Below are positions 1-7,894 of a stretch of 49,908 nt of DNA, piece by piece. Position 1 is the stretch's first letter; each line of letters begins with the position of its first letter. The notes beneath the pieces are model-generated. The model was not told the DNA's origin, made no database searches, and was given only the letters and a program-made list of their open reading frames with translations. Source of the stretch: Methanosphaera sp. (GTDB lineage Archaea > Methanobacteriota > Methanobacteria > Methanobacteriales > Methanobacteriaceae); assembly GCA_017430835.1 (NCBI GenBank), contig JAFRMD010000054.1:1-49908 (forward strand). Direction: 5' to 3'. The position numbers and the translations under genes were made by a program.

Positions 1-216
1 AGAAAATGAAAATCAAATAGAAATATAAAATATAAAAAAATATAAAATATAAACTAATTATAATAATCTAATAAGAGACACCAACTCGGCTTGGAGTAGG
101 AATAGAACATACTCTCAAATCACAATTGTTGCACGGTCTCATATTCCCTAAAAAAAAGGAAAAATCCCCCCTACTAAAAAACAAGTATAATTTATATATT
201 TTTTGGAGTTAAATCT
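1..216. other. Left-edge intergenic region
   Basis: No convincing coding sequence is seen. The first ~30 bases could be the end of an upstream gene, but no frame is long enough to tell. The stretch holds a locally GC-richer, self-complementary segment (72-142, listed separately), then a C-run (about 166-171), a TATA-like TTTATATA near 191-198 and a GGAG ribosome-binding site at about 204-207, eight bases before the ATG at 217. Confidence 0.5.
72..142 (+). ncRNA. Candidate small structured RNA
   Basis: This ~70-base segment is noticeably richer in G and C than the surrounding AT desert. GAGAC (75-79) pairs with GTCTC (136-140) and closes a multi-branch structure. Inside are CCAA/TTGG (81-84 with 91-94, loop CTCGGC) and AGTA/TACT (95-98 with 110-113). 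The size and branching are tRNA-like, but there is no T-loop consensus, no CCA-adjacent discriminator pattern and no normal anticodon loop, so it is not a standard tRNA. It could be a small RNA, a leader element for the gene at 217, or chance pairing. The strand is not fixed by the data. Confidence 0.25.
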
Positions 217-1131
217 ATGATATCAAAACTATCAATATTTGGTTCATGTGTCTCAATCGATGCATTTAGATCATTTTATAATAAAGATTATAAAAAACAT
301 TTTAAATTAGAAAATGTACAAACAAGAATATCATTTATAAGTTTATTCCAAAATCAAATTGATTATGACTTTGAAAGTATCCGTATAACTCCAGAAAATC
401 CAAGAACACGTTTTAGTACAAATGTCATCAAAAATGAATTGGAAAAAAACTTTTTTAATAACATTGACACATCAAAATACCTTATTATAGACATCTTTTT
501 TGACATATATTTTGGACTTATCAATACCGAATATGGGTTTTTAACCAATAATACCTGGGATTATCCTCAAACAAAATTCTATGACAACTTAGAAAAAAAA
601 GAAGAGTTTAACATTAAACTCTATCCGCACAAGTATTATGAAATGTGGACCGAATCATGTGATAAATTCTTTGATTATATGAATAAAAATTATCCAGATA
701 TAAAAATTATCCTAAATAAAATAAAAATCGTGGATAAAGTTAAGGATAAGGAGGGTAATTTTTATACGGAAGAAAAATATACTCAAATTGGAGAGGACTT
801 AAACCCGAAAATTAAAATATTTGAAGAGTATATTGAAGCCAATTATGATGTTATTGTAATCGATTTGACAAATGATATCTACAGTGAAGAGGAACATATC
901 TGGGGAAAGAATATTGTTCATTATAACAGAGAATATTACGAACTTTTTGAACAGGCCATGCTAGAAATAACTTCTGATAATACATGTAAATACTATTTTA
1001 ATGAAGATAATAAATTGAAATATTCTCCCGAAAATGTAGATATAGAGAGAAAATACATGTATAATTTAAGAAAATTCAGAAATAAACATGAATCCTTCAA
1101 TAAATTTATCCATTTAATTCGAAATGATTAA
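217..1131 (+). CDS. DUF6270-like protein of surface-polysaccharide loci
   Basis: 304-residue soluble protein with no signal peptide or membrane segment. It opens with a short beta strand running into Gly-Ser-Cys-Val-Ser-x-Asp-x-Phe-Arg (residues 8-17), the hallmark start of DUF6270 proteins, which are common in capsule and glycan clusters. By fold these resemble SGNH hydrolases, with the Gly-Ser-Cys turn where a nucleophile would sit (family knowledge, moderate certainty). A later conserved-looking stretch reads His-Tyr-Asn-Arg-Glu-Tyr-Tyr near residue 236. The start is supported by GGAG eight bases upstream. It stands back to back (convergent) with the LicD gene 33 bases downstream. Likely role: modification of a surface glycan; the reaction is unknown. 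Confidence 0.65.
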   Translation: MISKLSIFGSCVSIDAFRSFYNKDYKKHFKLENVQTRISFISLFQNQIDYDFESIRITPENPRTRFSTNVIKNELEKNFFNNIDTSKYLIIDIFFDIYFGLINTEYGFLTNNTWDYPQTKFYDNLEKKEEFNIKLYPHKYYEMWTESCDKFFDYMNKNYPDIKIILNKIKIVDKVKDKEGNFYTEEKYTQIGEDLNPKIKIFEEYIEANYDVIVIDLTNDIYSEEEHIWGKNIVHYNREYYELFEQAMLEITSDNTCKYYFNEDNKLKYSPENVDIERKYMYNLRKFRNKHESFNKFIHLIRND

Positions 1132-1164
1132 AAAAAAATAACAAGTGAAAAAAATAAAAAAAAA

Positions 1165-2796
1165 TCATTTAAACTTGGAATTTATTAGTTTAAGTCTGTT
1201 TATATCTTTAGTAAACAACTCATTTACATTAGAAATCTGTCTAAAGTTATCAATCCTACCATGAGTTCTGATATCCAAAGGAATAGTCATATAATTACCA
1301 TAAATAGCTTTTAAATAAGCATCATAATTGTTAGGAACTGGGAAAATCTTATTAGCATATTTATTTTGTTTCAATGGGAATAAATCTTCTTTTTTAATAA
1401 TAAATACATCATATAAATTAATTAATCCACAAGAACCTTCAACACCCGGAATAATATCCCCTGATTCAAAACTTAAATTTAATTTCTTATAATATTCTTT
1501 AAGAGCCTGATTATAATCTAATCCCATATATAAAGAGTTTAAATCATTACCTGCAGTTAACTGAGTGTAGAAACAATTTTTTGATTCCTGATAAACATCT
1601 TCTATATTCTCTTCATCATAATCAACTATATAATCATAGGGGAAAATGTCTACTCCTGCAAATATTGTATTGTATTTAGAATTTTCAGGTTTATGAAGAA
1701 TAAAAATTTGGATAAATGATGTAATTCTCTGTCCATTAAATTTACGTTTCCTATAAGAAACTTTTATAAAATCTTCAAGATTATTATTTTTAATTTCCTC
1801 TAAAAGCACTTTATTGAATTTATTATACTCAGATCTCATCATACCAATATCAATATCATCATCCCAAGGAATAAAATTTTCATGACGAATAGCACCTATC
1901 AATGTACCATAATCCAACCACCAAGATAAATTATGTTTTTTACAAACATTATCAACAAAAGACAATAATTCTATAGACAACCCTTGCACATTATTTAAAA
2001 GTTCATTAGGGCTTAATTGATAATCCAGATATATATTATTGAATAAAAAATTAGCAGATTCTAATCTATTATTTGTTATTTTTTTGAAATCATCAAATTC
2101 ATCTTTAAATTCTTTAATTTCGGATAACAACTTTGGATAATGATTTTTAATATTCATATTTTCCTGAAATATTTGAGCCAACATTAAATCATTCTTATAT
2201 ATTCTAAAATTTTTATAAGATACTGAAGAATTATTTGGAAGTCTCCATGTTAAATAACCCTTATTTTCGATTAATAAAAATGTATATGTCTTTAACAAGT
2301 TATTATTTACATATACTTCAACAATACCATTTTTATACACAATAACCAGAGTATCCCCTTCGTTTAAATTAAAATTATCTAAATTTATATTTAAAAATGA
2401 CTCCTGTAAATTCGCAAATCTTAATGAAGCAGCAACACTGTCAATATATTCTAACTCTACTTTAAAAAATGTTGTAGGCAATATAAATCTATTACCATCT
2501 TCATCTAATAAAAAAGGAAGATAAAGATTATCTGAAGAATTATGAATTAATGTATATTCATTTTTTCGAGTAAAAAATTGCAAATCACTCCAACAATCAT
2601 TGTAATTTGTTAATATGCCCTCATCACCATGAATAAATTCACATACATTTAAATTATTTAACATTTTTAAAAAATCATCGGCAGTACCTAAATTTAAATC
2701 ATTATTAATAGTTGAATCGCTATATTTAAATTTTGATGATTTTTCATCATAAAATATCTCTGGAAATACTTGTTTATTACTTGAAATTTTTACCAC
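1165..2796 (-). CDS. LicD-family protein with N-terminal beta-sandwich domain
   Basis: The C-terminal half is a LicD domain (about residues 265-540): Leu-Asp-Tyr-Gly-Thr-Leu-Ile-Gly-Ala-x-Arg-His then Pro-Trp-Asp-Asp-Asp-Ile-Asp (residues ~290-315), the signature of this nucleotidyltransferase-fold family. LicD proteins move phosphocholine or other phospho-groups from a CDP or similar donor onto surface glycans. The first ~200 residues are beta-rich and look like a laminin-G/lectin-type sandwich, an unusual N-terminal addition; a short coiled coil joins the two. The start is problematic. The only conventional in-frame candidate is GTG at 2796, but that GTG lies inside the ribosome-binding site AGGTGG (2793-2798). 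The codon at the normal distance behind that site is ATT at 2787, giving a 540-residue product (see findings). Convergent with the DUF6270-like gene. Confidence 0.8.
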   Translation of the reverse strand: MVKISSNKQVFPEIFYDEKSSKFKYSDSTINNDLNLGTADDFLKMLNNLNVCEFIHGDEGILTNYNDCWSDLQFFTRKNEYTLIHNSSDNLYLPFLLDEDGNRFILPTTFFKVELEYIDSVAASLRFANLQESFLNINLDNFNLNEGDTLVIVYKNGIVEVYVNNNLLKTYTFLLIENKGYLTWRLPNNSSVSYKNFRIYKNDLMLAQIFQENMNIKNHYPKLLSEIKEFKDEFDDFKKITNNRLESANFLFNNIYLDYQLSPNELLNNVQGLSIELLSFVDNVCKKHNLSWWLDYGTLIGAIRHENFIPWDDDIDIGMMRSEYNKFNKVLLEEIKNNNLEDFIKVSYRKRKFNGQRITSFIQIFILHKPENSKYNTIFAGVDIFPYDYIVDYDEENIEDVYQESKNCFYTQLTAGNDLNSLYMGLDYNQALKEYYKKLNLSFESGDIIPGVEGSCGLINLYDVFIIKKEDLFPLKQNKYANKIFPVPNNYDAYLKAIYGNYMTIPLDIRTHGRIDNFRQISNVNELFTKDINRLKLINSKFK

Positions 2797-2946
2797 CTGA
2801 AAAATATATTAATATAGTTAAGATAATATATATAATTACATATTAATAAATTATGTCTAAGTGTTAATTGATATTGAGATGAATCTTTTAAAGAAATCTC
2901 ATTAACAATTAATTTCATTTAAAAAAAAAAAAATCTAAGTGATAAA

Positions 2947-3408
2947 ATGGATAAGAAAATCTTAATTGTAATTATTGCCCTATTATTAATAATAATAGGA
3001 GTAGTTGGTTTTTTTGTATTAAATGCTGAAGGTAACTTTGGTTCATCTTCTATAAAAATTCCTAAAGGATTTAATGTTACGAAAGAGTATAAACATGGTA
3101 TTGCTTTTGAAAATAATAACACTACCAAGTATCTTGTCAAAGAATTTACTAATTCATCAATAGATAAATTATACGATGATTGTTTTTCAAAATATGATGA
3201 AAATGATACTGTCATTAACGAAACTGTGACTATAGCTGATACTCCAGTAAAAACAATGACATTGAAAAATAATAAAAATAAAACAGTACATAAATATTAT
3301 TTTTATAAGAAAAATAATATAGTATATGAATTATTTACATCAGGCCCATCAAATGATACGACAGTTACTGAAATAATATCATCAACTGGAAATTTAAAAT
3401 TATTCTAG
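2947..3408 (+). CDS. Small membrane-anchored extracellular protein
   Basis: 153 residues. Residues 4-26 form one hydrophobic segment (Ile/Leu/Val-rich, no obvious cleavage site), so the rest is probably tethered outside the cell. The outer ~120 residues are polar, with six Asn-x-Ser/Thr sequons, and form a mixed alpha/beta pattern: Lys-Ile-Pro-x-Gly-Phe, a basic-acidic middle, and a C-terminal Val-Tyr-Glu-Leu-Phe strand. Small proteins like this are frequent in Methanobacteriales, but I recognise no named family. AAGTGA precedes the ATG closely. It is divergent from licD and probably transcribed alone. Confidence 0.6.
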   Translation: MDKKILIVIIALLLIIIGVVGFFVLNAEGNFGSSSIKIPKGFNVTKEYKHGIAFENNNTTKYLVKEFTNSSIDKLYDDCFSKYDENDTVINETVTIADTPVKTMTLKNNKNKTVHKYYFYKKNNIVYELFTSGPSNDTTVTEIISSTGNLKLF

Positions 3409-3733
3409 TTTTATATGATAATTATTCAAACACATGTAACTGATTAATTAGAATACTTGATGTTATACTTTTAAAAACATGTCAAATAATTGATTTAAAG
3501 TAAGTTTTTCCTTGTGCAAATTAAAGATATATCATAAGCATATATCTTTCAACTTTTTTTTAATTATGCAATCAATTTATCACTTGATTCTTGAAAAAAA
3601 AACTTTTTTAAAAAAAACTGTATCCCTAATGATAATAAATAAATATTTAACGATTATTTTACGTTATCAAATCACAAAGATTACTTTAAGAAGTTTAAAT
3701 AATATTTTACCTACTCAAACATGAAAAAAATAA
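3409..3733. other. Convergent intergenic region without a supported gene
   Basis: AT-rich spacer between a plus-strand and a minus-strand gene. A 70-codon frame starting with TTG at 3512 is rich in Ile, Leu, Thr and Phe, has no ribosome-binding site and reads like translated AT-rich DNA, so it is not called. A-runs at about 3595-3621 could act as T-rich termination signals for the minus-strand gene at 3734-5869. Confidence 0.5.
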
Positions 3734-5869
3734 TTAAGGGAGGTTACTTAAATTACTCAAAGGTTGCCATTCAACTTCAATTTCAATTTCTTCAGAGTCT
3801 TTAACCTCTTGAGTAAAGACATAATTCTTAGTATATGTCACTACTTTACTTTCAGATAGAATAACTTCATTATTAACAACTATTCTTCTTAAATCCATAT
3901 TAATTTGAATACGTTTTTCATTATTAGATTTATAATCAATACTTCTGAATTTAATACTCAATTCTCCATCTTTTATACATTTAATTTTTAAACGTAATTT
4001 GTTTTTTGTACTACTAATAAGTATTCCTTGACCTGATTCATAATGGAACCATTCTGGAATTAAAATTACTGAACTGTCATCACTATTTTCCAATATTTCT
4101 ATAGAATTATCGTTACCTTTATTAATTAAATCAATTCTTAAAGTGTTATAATTTAATAATAATTCCACAATTTGTGGATTGATTTCATTTTTATCAAGAT
4201 CAAAACTATTTAACCAAGCCATTAAATCGTAATCTTCTTGTGAACTAGTTTCAACAGCATTAATTACTTTTAACGTAGCTAATGATGGATAAATATCTGA
4301 AAGAGGGAAATAAGTTCTTGTTTCAATTGTATCTGCAATATGATTATATAAATTTAAAGGTAAATGTTTCTTAAATTCATGTTCAAAATCTCTGGAATAA
4401 AAAATATTTTTAAAATATTTTCTAAGATCATGTGGAGTAACACCCTTTTTATTTTCATATTCATTTAAATCCAAGTCTGGACCGGATATATATTCATATT
4501 CTTCTGGTTTATATGGATACATTTCACACAATTTTTTGACATAATTCATAGTGCCTTCATCAATTGTACGATCTCCCTGTATTCTAAATTCCAATAGTTT
4601 TGGATAATATCTAAGGAAAATCAAAGCCATCAATATAGATTTATCATCACAATCATTCGTTGTTAATTTAAGTTTATGTAAATCCGGATCAAGTAAAGGC
4701 ATTAAAAGTATACGATTGGAAAAATAATCCTCCAAAGAAAGTTTACCGAAATGTAAACAGGAACGAATTTCAGAAAAAAGACGATCAGGTAATTCTTTAG
4801 ATTCCTCATCGGTTATATTGAACTCCTTTTTTAACTCATTAAAAGTATATTTTAAATTATTTTCTAAAGCAGGAATAAATGATCTTTCTACTCTTTTTGT
4901 TCTTTCAGAAAAATACTCTATTAATTCACTAGGAGTTCTGTCAAAATAAGAACGAGTAGTTTCACCAGCACCTCCGGAAAAATAATATACTGGTTCTTCA
5001 TATCTAAAATACCTGTAATTCATTTGATTATGGAAACCTAACTTAAGATAATTTGAAGTTTTTAAAGGAGTTTCAATTTCTTTGAAAAACTGTTTTCCTT
5101 TAGAAAATACATCTTTATTCAGTTCAAAGCCCAAATCATTAGCGATTTCAGTAGCTATAACATAGTCTTCAGCATGTGTATGGTTTTTACTGTTGATTGA
5201 GTATACATTAACTTTATTTAAATCAATATTTGCAGATAACATTATTGATACAACCATACGTGAATCAAAACCACCACTCAAACTAAACTGTATGTTATTA
5301 GTTTTTGATTTTATTGAACGTACAATTTTAATCCATTTATTAAACCAATCATCCAATATTTTAATTCCTTCTTTTGAATCAATATCAACAGAATGTTCTT
5401 GATAATCAATTTTTTCAAAAGAAATCTGTTTATTCTTTTTATCTATCAAAATATATTGGTTTCTAGGAATTACTTGAATTTCATTTACTAATGTTTGTTT
5501 ATACCCTAAACCATAACCAATACCAATAAATGATTTGGAAAATTCTTCATTAAATGTTAATGGAACAATATTTTTAAGATAATCAACCAATTTCACAAAA
5601 GAATTAGATATTGCGAAATATTCTTCATTTTTATAAAAATATAAACCATAACAACCATTATAATCCTGATATATAGATATATCTTCCTTATTGTCAATAT
5701 ATATATAACTACCCAAACCACTTATGTCTTTTATTAAATCAATATCTTCATTTTGAATTATCTGATTATCAGATACAATAAAACCATATAATCTTGATTT
5801 AATATTGTTTAAATTGTTAGAATCAATAACAAAAAATTCTTCTCCAAAAATATCTTCAAATTCGGACAA
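3734..5869 (-). CDS. Asparagine-synthetase-like protein lacking the glutaminase cysteine, with C-terminal beta domain
   Basis: 711 residues. The ATP-pyrophosphatase signature Ser-Leu-Ser-Gly-Gly-Phe-Asp-Ser-Arg is at ~196-204, as in the synthetase half of AsnB and beta-lactam-synthetase relatives. The first ~170 residues resemble the class-II glutamine amidotransferase fold, but the N terminus has no Cys at position 2, so glutamine cannot be the ammonia donor by the usual route. Asparagine-synthase homologues in polysaccharide clusters are thought to amidate sugar acids or peptides (family knowledge). The last ~110 residues form a separate beta-sandwich like the tail domains of capsule glycosyltransferases. 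The start is TTG, placed five bases after GAGGTG. It sits alone between two non-coding stretches. Confidence 0.75.
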   Translation of the reverse strand: MSEFEDIFGEEFFVIDSNNLNNIKSRLYGFIVSDNQIIQNEDIDLIKDISGLGSYIYIDNKEDISIYQDYNGCYGLYFYKNEEYFAISNSFVKLVDYLKNIVPLTFNEEFSKSFIGIGYGLGYKQTLVNEIQVIPRNQYILIDKKNKQISFEKIDYQEHSVDIDSKEGIKILDDWFNKWIKIVRSIKSKTNNIQFSLSGGFDSRMVVSIMLSANIDLNKVNVYSINSKNHTHAEDYVIATEIANDLGFELNKDVFSKGKQFFKEIETPLKTSNYLKLGFHNQMNYRYFRYEEPVYYFSGGAGETTRSYFDRTPSELIEYFSERTKRVERSFIPALENNLKYTFNELKKEFNITDEESKELPDRLFSEIRSCLHFGKLSLEDYFSNRILLMPLLDPDLHKLKLTTNDCDDKSILMALIFLRYYPKLLEFRIQGDRTIDEGTMNYVKKLCEMYPYKPEEYEYISGPDLDLNEYENKKGVTPHDLRKYFKNIFYSRDFEHEFKKHLPLNLYNHIADTIETRTYFPLSDIYPSLATLKVINAVETSSQEDYDLMAWLNSFDLDKNEINPQIVELLLNYNTLRIDLINKGNDNSIEILENSDDSSVILIPEWFHYESGQGILISSTKNKLRLKIKCIKDGELSIKFRSIDYKSNNEKRIQINMDLRRIVVNNEVILSESKVVTYTKNYVFTQEVKDSEEIEIEVEWQPLSNLSNLP

Positions 5870-6221
5870 TTAAACACCTCTTCTAAAAATTTAATTAATT
5901 AGCACATACAATAATCATTTATATGTTTATTATTTTAAAACCATAGCCCCAATTTAGATAATGGAATGTTTTTTATTCAAAATATTATCCATTGTTTAAA
6001 TAATGGTAACCATAGCTTAACCTATATAATAATATTTGTACTATGTTTAAATAAATTTTATTATATTTAGTAACCTTTTATATTGTAGTAATACTATTAT
6101 TTCATGACAAAAAAAGGTTAGGATTTTGAACTAGTAGACTATTTAACAAACATCATATTTTTAAAAAAAAGAATAATTTATTATAAATGAAATTAAGAAT
6201 AATACAGACATCAATTTGAAA

Positions 6222-6288
6222 AAGTAGTATAATTAATTTCACAAAAATCCATTTCATTCATTGATTAATCCCATACATTATACTACTT
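6222..6288. repeat. Perfect 12-bp inverted repeat (long-loop hairpin)
   Basis: AAGTAGTATAAT (6222-6233) is exactly mirrored by ATTATACTACTT (6277-6288) across a 43-base loop. It lies ~340 bases upstream of the glycosyltransferase pair. It could be a hairpin in a leader RNA, a terminator of an unseen transcript, or a protein-binding pair of half-sites. No T-run follows the right arm, which argues against a simple terminator. Confidence 0.5.
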
Positions 6289-6511
6289 AAGATACTACTC
6301 AATTAATTAACAACAAAAACCTAAATATGGAGATTATTTTTGAAATTAAATTAATAAATGACAAATAATATACTCCCATCATCAAGCAATCCACTCAACA
6401 CAAAACAAATTTACAATACATAAATAAAAAAAATTCCAAAAAGATAAAATAACATGAAAACAGATTTCAAAAGTCAAAAATAATTCCACCAATGACATTA
6501 AACAATTTAAT

Positions 6512-6533
6512 GAAAATATTTATAGTATAAATA
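6512..6533 (+). promoter_or_regulatory. Archaeal promoter candidate (BRE/TATA) for the 6632 operon
   Basis: GAAAA, a plausible BRE, is followed at once by TATTTATAG and then AGTATAAATA. Transcription would begin near 6545-6555, leaving a leader of ~80 bases before the ATG at 6632. Assigned by pattern only; AT-rich background makes chance matches common. Confidence 0.35.
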
Positions 6534-6631
6534 AGAAATATCATATCATAATAAATAAAGAGATATCATTTTAATTAATGATTATTCAAACATTTATTTT
6601 AGAAGAAAAAAAATTTTATGGAAGTTAATAT

Positions 6632-7894
6632 ATGGTAACGGTTTCAATAATAATGCCTGTTTATAATGCTGAAGAATACCTTGAAAGAGCTATCAATAGT
6701 GCTGTTAAGCAAACACTTAAAGATATTGAATTAATATGTGTCAATGATGGTTCTACCGATAAATCAGGTGAAATATTAAACAAATATAGTGAAAAATATG
6801 ATTTTATTAAGATATTCAATATAGAAAATAGTGGTTCTGGTTTTGCTAGAAATATTGGAATAGAAAAGGCTTTAGGTGAATACATTGCATTTTTAGATGC
6901 GGATGATGAATTCATAGATGCAAATGCACTTGAAAAAATGTATGCATATGGAAGTAAAAATGATGCCGACATGATAGGAGCCAATCTACAAAAAGTAACA
7001 GAATCAGGTAAAATAGAAAATAATTTTAATTATTCTGTGGGAAATTATGCATATTTTTCTCAAAAAGAATGTATTGACCCGATGGATTATGGAATACCAT
7101 GGGCTTTTTATAAAAACATATATAAACGAAATTTCATTAATGAACATGACATCAAATTCCCTAACTTATTAAGAGGTCAGGATCCTGTATTCTTATCAGA
7201 AGTATTAATAAATGTTGATGAAATATATGGAGTGAAAACTGATTTATATGGATATCATTACCAAGTAGCCGGCGGACCAGATGAAAAAATAAATACTTAT
7301 GAGAAAAAGTATGATTACTTACAACATTTTAAACAATCATTTGACTTACTTAATAGCGGTAATTTTATTTCAACCTGTGAAAACTTCAAAGCGATTTTCA
7401 TTAATTTTTTAAAAATCAAAAACAATTATGATGATGAAGATATCAAAGCTATAATTCCGCAAGTATTCGACAACTTATCAGATTACTTTGATGAAAATTC
7501 TTATGAATATATGTTTATTAAACAAGTAATTGGAGAAGATGAAGAATTAAATAAATTCAACGAAGAAATAAACGATTTTAAAGCTTTAAAGAAAGAATTA
7601 TTTGAAGAAACTTTAATCAGTGATAATTTCATTGAATATGAAAAACTTAAAGAATACATTACAGTAAGAAACGAACATGAAAATAACAATACAGAACTTA
7701 GGTTACTTTCATTTGAATCTTTGAAAGACATTGAAAAAGAAGTTAATAAAGATTATGATTATATTAGTGAAGAAATTGATGGAATAAATGCAGAAATCGC
7801 CAAACTCAATGAATCTAATGATGCCATTTTAAGTTCAAACAGCTGGAAAGCAACTGATTTCTTAAGGAAAATTAGACATTTATATAAAAAATAA
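6632..7894 (+). CDS. Family 2 glycosyltransferase with coiled-coil tail
   Basis: 420 residues. The N-terminal ~215 residues are a GT-A glycosyltransferase: Val-Ser-Ile-Ile-Met-Pro-Val-Tyr-Asn at the start, Asn-Asp-Gly-Ser-Thr-Asp-Lys-Ser, and the metal-binding Asp-Ala-Asp-Asp near residue 90. The rest is helical and contains one or two copies of a Leu-Phe-Glu-x-x-x-Ile-Ser-Asp...Lys-Leu motif that is repeated three times in the next gene. The C terminus is a charged coiled coil ending in Ser-Ser-Asn-Ser-Trp-Lys-Ala-Thr-x-Phe-Leu-Arg-Lys-Ile, a tail shared with other proteins in this window. Cytoplasmic, no membrane segment. Its stop overlaps the next start by one base (ATAATG), so the two are probably co-translated. 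Confidence 0.9.
   Translation: MVTVSIIMPVYNAEEYLERAINSAVKQTLKDIELICVNDGSTDKSGEILNKYSEKYDFIKIFNIENSGSGFARNIGIEKALGEYIAFLDADDEFIDANALEKMYAYGSKNDADMIGANLQKVTESGKIENNFNYSVGNYAYFSQKECIDPMDYGIPWAFYKNIYKRNFINEHDIKFPNLLRGQDPVFLSEVLINVDEIYGVKTDLYGYHYQVAGGPDEKINTYEKKYDYLQHFKQSFDLLNSGNFISTCENFKAIFINFLKIKNNYDDEDIKAIIPQVFDNLSDYFDENSYEYMFIKQVIGEDEELNKFNEEINDFKALKKELFEETLISDNFIEYEKLKEYITVRNEHENNNTELRLLSFESLKDIEKEVNKDYDYISEEIDGINAEIAKLNESNDAILSSNSWKATDFLRKIRHLYKK

Larger units (their letters stand above)
5870..6631. other. Long AT-rich divergent intergenic region
   Basis: 762 bases between divergent genes, with stops in all frames and no remnant I can recognise. It contains a perfect 12-base inverted repeat (6222-6233 with 6277-6288) and a promoter-like element before the glycosyltransferase at 6632, both listed separately. 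Phrases such as AACCATAGC occur twice (about 5939 and 6008) without forming a clear array. Confidence 0.5.

Noticed and set aside
72..142. A tRNA gene
   Set aside because: The closing stem and size are suggestive, but there is no GTTCRANNC T-loop, no usable anticodon stem-loop and no D-loop GG pattern.
3512..3724. 70-codon plus-strand frame
   Set aside because: TTG start without a ribosome-binding site, low-complexity Ile/Leu/Thr/Phe composition and poly-Lys/Phe from A- and T-runs; no relation to neighbours.
6661..6984. 107-codon minus-strand frame inside the first GT2
   Set aside because: It lies wholly opposite the conserved GT-A motifs; it has no ribosome-binding site and a Ser/Leu-rich shadow composition.
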